Origin: JAUJNH01 sp038253125
GTDB taxonomy: Bacteria; Actinomycetota; Acidimicrobiia; Acidimicrobiales; JAUJNH01
Reading direction: 5' to 3'
Assembly (NCBI GenBank): GCA_038253125.1
Contig: JBBSHM010000053.1
Coordinates: forward strand, 1-16,886
DNA length: 16,886 nucleotides
Below, piece by piece: positions 13,954-16,886 of the stretch. Below the pieces are notes generated by a model. It was not told where the DNA came from, did not search any database, and was given only the letters and a program-made list of their open reading frames with translations. Both the position numbers and the translations under genes were made by a program. Each line of letters begins with the position of its first letter. Position 1 is the first letter of the stretch.

Positions 13954-14928
13954 ATGACAGACAAGCTTGAGCATCGTCGGTTGGGGCGGTCCGGCCTCAA
14001 GGTGAGCGTGCTGGGCTTCGGCTCATGGGTCACGTTCGGGCCGCAGCTCGAGGGCGGCGGCGCCGCCGAGTGCATGCAGGCGGCCTACGACGGCGGGGTC
14101 ACCTTCTTCGACAACGCCGAGGTCTACGCCGGCGGCGAGTCCGAGCGGATCATGGGCCAGGCCATCCGCGAGCTCGGCTGGCCCCGGCACTCCTACACGG
14201 TCTCCACCAAGCTGTTCTGGGGCATCGAAGACGGCCCCAACACCAGCAACACGCTGAACCGCAAGTACCTGCTGCACGCCATCGACGGCTCGCTGGAACG
14301 TTTCGGGCTCGACTTCGTCGACCTCCTCTACTGCCACCGGCCCGACCCCGAGACCCCGATCGAGGAGACGGTGTGGGCCATGAGCGACATCGTTGACCGC
14401 GGCGCCGCCCTGTACTGGGGCACCTCGGAGTGGAGTGCGGACGAGGTGCGCGCCGCATGCGACATCGCCGAGCGCCACCACCTCCGCAAGCCGGTGGTCG
14501 AGCAGCCCCAGTACAACCTGTTCGAACGCCACAAGGTCGAGCAGGAGTACCTGCGCCTGTACGAGGACGAGGGCATCGGCCTCACCACGTGGAGCCCGCT
14601 AGCCAGCGGCCTGCTCACCGGCAAGTACCTCGACGGTGTGCCCGAGGGCAGCCGCGGCTCGCTGCCCGGCTACGAGTGGCTCCAGCGGATGCTGGTCGAC
14701 GAGGGCGCAAACGCCAAGGTGCGCCGGCTGAAGGCGATCAGTGCCGAGCTGGATTGCACACTCGCCCAGCTGTCAATCGCCTGGTGCGCCATGAACCCGA
14801 ACGTGTCGAGCGTCATAACCGGCGCCAGCAGGGTCTCCCAGGTTCATGAGAACCTGAAGGCCGCCGAGGTCATCCCCCTCCTGACGCCCGACGTCATGGC
14901 CCGCATCGACGAGATCACCACCGGCTGA
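13954..14928 (+). CDS. Aldo/keto reductase, AKR6 (Kv-beta-like) family
   Basis: 324 aa. It is an NADPH-dependent TIM-barrel oxidoreductase. The catalytic tetrad is Asp53 and Tyr58 in FFDNAEVYAGGESE, Lys86 in STKLFWG, and His128 in YCHRPDPETPIEETVWAM. The texture (RLGRSGLKVSVLGFGSWVTF, YWGTSEWS, WSPLASGLLTGKY, SSVITGASRVSQVHENL) is that of the AKR6 group, which contains the beta subunits of animal K+ channels and many bacterial aldehyde reductases. His128 is present, whereas animal Kv-beta proteins have Asn there, so normal carbonyl reduction is expected. The gene stands alone on its strand and converges on the WYL regulator with a 27-bp gap. The ATG is preferred over longer frames because the family starts just before LEHRRLGRSGL. 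Confidence 0.93.
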   Translation: MTDKLEHRRLGRSGLKVSVLGFGSWVTFGPQLEGGGAAECMQAAYDGGVTFFDNAEVYAGGESERIMGQAIRELGWPRHSYTVSTKLFWGIEDGPNTSNTLNRKYLLHAIDGSLERFGLDFVDLLYCHRPDPETPIEETVWAMSDIVDRGAALYWGTSEWSADEVRAACDIAERHHLRKPVVEQPQYNLFERHKVEQEYLRLYEDEGIGLTTWSPLASGLLTGKYLDGVPEGSRGSLPGYEWLQRMLVDEGANAKVRRLKAISAELDCTLAQLSIAWCAMNPNVSSVITGASRVSQVHENLKAAEVIPLLTPDVMARIDEITTG

Positions 14929-14955
14929 GCCCAAACCCCCGCCGAACTGTCGGGA

Positions 14956-15951
14956 CTAGCTGTCGCTGGGCGGAGGGGTTCTCCCGACAGAAGCGGGGGG
15001 TTGGTCCTGGTACAGCTGGGCCAGCTCGGCGGCCACGGCCAGCAGCGCCTGGCGGACCTCGGGTGGGCCGATGACTTCGAGGTAGGCGCCGAACCCGGCG
15101 ATCTCGGCCACGAGTGAGCGGACGCTGCGGCCCCGCAGCTCGATCTCGACCCGCCCGTCCGGCGTCCCCGGGCCGATGCGCACCCGGTTGCCCAGCAGGG
15201 CGCGGCACCAACCGACTACCTCGGGCGTCGCCCGAGCCGAGGCCCGCACCGGTGCCCGACGCTGCTCGACCTCGTCGGAGATGAGGCGCCACGCCTCGGC
15301 CAGGTCGAAGCCGTCGGGAACCACCACCGGGCTGTCGGTGGGCTCGAAGGAGCGCATGCGGTCGACCCGGAACGTGCGCAGGCCGGCATCGGTGCCGGCC
15401 ACGAGGTACCAGACCGGTCCCTTGGCGGCGAGGCCGAGAGGGTGGATGAGCCGGGTGGTGGGCTTGCGATCTCGGGCTACGTAGCCGAGGTCGGACTGCA
15501 CGCCCTCGATCACCGCCCGCTGCACGGCATCCAGCAATGGTGGGTCGGGGCGACGTTCGGGCTGCTGGCCCCAGCCGCCGGCGTCGATGACCACCTTGGT
15601 CGACGCCGCCTCGGCCGGAGCCCGCATCGGCTCGGGCAGGGCCCGCACCAGCTTGCGCAGGGCGGCCTTTACCTCGGGCTTGGCCCCAGCCGACGGCCCG
15701 GTGACGAGGAAGAGGGCCCTGGCCTCCGGTGCGCTGAGGCCGCTCAGATCGGTGCGGCCCCCGCCGGCCAGGCGCCAGCCCCCGCCGCGGCCCTGCTGGG
15801 AGTAGACGGGCAGGCCCGCCATGCCGAGGGCGTCGAGGTCGCGCCGGGCCGTGCGCTCGGAGATCTCCAACTCGACCGCCACCTCGGCCGCCGTTACCTG
15901 CTGGCGCGACTGGAGCAGGAGGAGGACGGCCACCAGCCGGTCCGCTCGCAT
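14956..15951 (-). CDS. WYL-domain transcriptional regulator (DeoR-type HTH)
   Basis: 331 aa. An N-terminal winged HTH (about 1-60) reads ADRLVAVLLLLQSRQQVTAA with recognition helix ERTARRDLDAL, then SQQGRGGGWRL. The WYL domain follows, with the signature GPVWYLVAG (Trp181-Tyr182-Leu183) and preceding RLIHPLGLAAKG, then the TFRVDRMRS strand. A C-terminal WCX-like domain (about 230-310) has VEIELRGRSVRSLVAEI and FGAYLEVIGPPEVRQ. Such proteins bind DNA and sense ligands, often nucleotides or nucleic acid, through the WYL pocket. Its start at ATG 15951 faces the TIGR03086-family gene, with an inverted repeat in the 62-bp gap, suggesting that it controls itself and that gene. It does not look like a phage-defence regulator; no defence genes are nearby. 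Confidence 0.92.
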   Translation of the reverse strand: MRADRLVAVLLLLQSRQQVTAAEVAVELEISERTARRDLDALGMAGLPVYSQQGRGGGWRLAGGGRTDLSGLSAPEARALFLVTGPSAGAKPEVKAALRKLVRALPEPMRAPAEAASTKVVIDAGGWGQQPERRPDPPLLDAVQRAVIEGVQSDLGYVARDRKPTTRLIHPLGLAAKGPVWYLVAGTDAGLRTFRVDRMRSFEPTDSPVVVPDGFDLAEAWRLISDEVEQRRAPVRASARATPEVVGWCRALLGNRVRIGPGTPDGRVEIELRGRSVRSLVAEIAGFGAYLEVIGPPEVRQALLAVAAELAQLYQDQPPASVGRTPPPSDS

Positions 15952-15973
15952 GGGGGCATCTTTTCATCTGAAC

Positions 15974-15990
15974 CGGTCAGGAGATGACCG
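15974..15990. promoter_or_regulatory. Candidate operator in the divergent regulator/TIGR03086-gene gap
   Basis: CGGTCA-GGAGA-TGACCG, a perfect 6-bp inverted repeat with a 5-base spacer. It is 22 bases before the regulator ATG and 23 bases before the plus-strand ATG, so it is placed centrally. Symmetric sites of this size suit a dimeric HTH regulator. Assignment to the WYL protein is inferred from position. Confidence 0.4.
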
Positions 15991-16000
15991 CTTTGCTGGC

Positions 16001-16005
16001 GGAGG
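16001..16005 (+). promoter_or_regulatory. Shine-Dalgarno of the TIGR03086-family gene
   Basis: GGAGG, 8 bases before ATG 16014. It favours this start over an in-frame ATG at 15984, which would lie partly within the inverted repeat. Confidence 0.65.
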
Positions 16006-16013
16006 ATGAGGGC

Positions 16014-16688
16014 ATGACAACCGAAACCGTGACCACGAACCCCACCAGCGACAGCCCCTTGCCGGACGGCGATCCCCGGGCCACCTTCGCCAGGGCGGTG
16101 GCCCTGGCCGGCAGCGTCATCTGCGCCGTGCGGCCCGACCAGCTGGACGACCCCACGCCTTGCGGCGACAAGGACGTCCGAGCCCTCCTCGGCCACCTGG
16201 TGGAGGTGCTGAACCGGGTGGCCGTCATCGGCCGGGGCGAGGACCCCTTCGGCGCCGCCCCGCCGCCGCCGGCGGCCGACGAAGCCTGGCTGGCGACGTG
16301 GCACCAGACAGCTCACGAGGTGCGGGCGGCCTGGTCCGACCCGGCCGCGCTCGTGCGCATCGTGATACTGCCTTGGTCGCAGGTCTCGGGGGCCGAGACG
16401 CTCGGTCATTACGGGAACGAGCTGACGGTCCACACCTGGGACCTGGCTATGGCCACCGGCCAGCAGCCGGCGTGGGACGAGCAGGTGGTCAGCGTTGCCT
16501 TTGACGCCATCCGCCGCATCCTCCCGGCGACCGACCGTGCCGCGGCGATCGCCGCCGCCGCCCAGTCGATGCCACCCGAGCGCCGGAACTTCCCGCCGCC
16601 GTTCGCCGAGGCCGTGGACGTCAGTCCCGATGCCCCGCTCATCGACCGCCTCGTCGCCTTCAACGGCCGCGACCCGCGGCGCAGCTAA
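16014..16688 (+). CDS. TIGR03086/DinB-fold, mycothiol-dependent-isomerase-like protein
   Basis: 224 aa. The N-terminal four-helix region has the family mark DDPTPCGDKDVRALLGHLVE (46-65) with His61, and later NELTVHTWDLA with Glu136 and His140. The His...Glu-x3-His set matches the metal site of mycothiol-dependent maleylpyruvate isomerase-type proteins. The C-terminus (MPPERR...FAEAVDVSPDAPLIDRLVAFNGRDP) is characteristic of TIGR03086. Such proteins are widespread in mycothiol-producing actinobacteria and are thought to be metal-dependent thiol transferases; the substrate here is unknown. It has a good Shine-Dalgarno and is divergent from the WYL regulator, its probable controller. Its stop is covered by a hairpin. 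Confidence 0.88.
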   Translation: MTTETVTTNPTSDSPLPDGDPRATFARAVALAGSVICAVRPDQLDDPTPCGDKDVRALLGHLVEVLNRVAVIGRGEDPFGAAPPPPAADEAWLATWHQTAHEVRAAWSDPAALVRIVILPWSQVSGAETLGHYGNELTVHTWDLAMATGQQPAWDEQVVSVAFDAIRRILPATDRAAAIAAAAQSMPPERRNFPPPFAEAVDVSPDAPLIDRLVAFNGRDPRRS

Positions 16689-16705
16689 GGGCTGCTCAGG
16701 CCCTT
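16687..16705. terminator. Hairpin between the TIGR03086-family gene and recR
   Basis: AAGGGC (16687-16692) and GCCCTT (16700-16705) form a perfect 6-bp stem with a 7-base loop, starting within the TAA stop codon. It has no T-run. It sits between convergent genes, so it may act as a bidirectional terminator. Confidence 0.35.
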
Positions 16706-16727
16706 GTCCGGCGGTCCCGGCGACCAG

Positions 16728-16886
16728 TCAGTCCAGCTCGCGGCGGCCTTCCAGGGCGCGGCCCAGGGTCAGCTCGTCGGCGTACTCCAGGTCGCCCCCA
16801 ACGGGGAGCCCGCTGGCGATGCGGGTGGCCTTGATCCCGAGGGGCTTGAGCAGGCGGGCCAGGTACATGGCCGTGGCCTCACCCTC
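16728..16886 (-). CDS. recR: Recombination protein RecR, C-terminal part
   Basis: The last 52 codons, read in frame from the window edge (16886) to TGA at 16730-16728. The sequence EGEATAMYLARLLKPLGIK, then TRIASGLPVGGDLEYADELT and LGRALEGRREL, is the highly conserved end of the RecR Toprim domain and C-terminal tail. RecR works with RecF and RecO to load RecA at gapped DNA. The N-terminal HhH and zinc-finger parts lie outside the window. It is usually found with dnaX and a YbaB-type gene, which would be expected upstream on the same strand. Confidence 0.96.
   Translation of the reverse strand, partial: EGEATAMYLARLLKPLGIKATRIASGLPVGGDLEYADELTLGRALEGRRELD

Noticed and set aside
14956..16688. 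WYL regulator as part of a phage-defence island
   Set aside because: WYL proteins often accompany defence systems, but the neighbours here (aldo/keto reductase, TIGR03086 protein, recR) are housekeeping or metabolic and no defence gene is visible.

Overview
The window is very GC-rich and gene-dense. Many starts are GTG or TTG, it carries a Corynebacterium-type gluABCD glutamate transporter, and several start codons sit 6-8 bases after a TANNNT box. This points to an actinobacterium, probably an uncultured or poorly studied high-GC lineage of the Acidimicrobiia type. The lineage is inferred from style and gene content, not from a marker gene.

Layout. At the left edge (minus strand) is the 5' part of a thioredoxin-fold, peroxiredoxin-like gene. 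An in-frame TGA interrupts it exactly where this family carries the first Cys of its CxxC motif. The frame stays open beyond the TGA to the window edge, and a SECIS-like hairpin starts 2 bases after it, so I read it as a selenoprotein (U-L-P-C). It diverges from an acyl-AMP ligase gene (229-1944), which is followed by a free-standing acyl carrier protein (1990-2271) and a beta-propeller lipoprotein (2323-3339). Between 3356 and 6614 on the minus strand lies a complete gluABCD operon: ATPase, binding lipoprotein and two permeases. Next is a plus-strand MpaB/DUF2236 heme oxygenase-like gene (6729-7688).

Converging on it is a minus-strand block: helicase hrpB, a histidine phosphatase, an M20 metallopeptidase and a prokaryotic animal-type heme peroxidase. 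The peroxidase reading frame runs 120 bp into the oxygenase gene, and a 1-base change in a G6 tract would remove that overlap. Divergent from hrpB is an AKR6 (Kv-beta-like) aldo/keto reductase (13954-14928). A WYL-domain regulator (14956-15951, minus) diverges from a TIGR03086/DinB-fold gene (16014-16688), with a 17-bp inverted repeat between them. The right edge holds the last 52 codons of recR (minus strand).

How the genes work together. The four glu genes form one uptake system. The ligase and carrier protein could load an acyl group onto the carrier, though no biosynthetic cluster is visible. Several genes concern redox or heme chemistry (selenoprotein, oxygenase, peroxidase, aldo/keto reductase) but share no operon. 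Two translation styles are visible. Genes that lead a transcript tend to have TANNNT-N6-8-start (leaderless-like), while many operon-internal genes have Shine-Dalgarno sites or overlap the previous stop. No tRNA, rRNA, CRISPR array, insertion sequence or prophage was seen, and no stretch over 300 bases lacks a gene.
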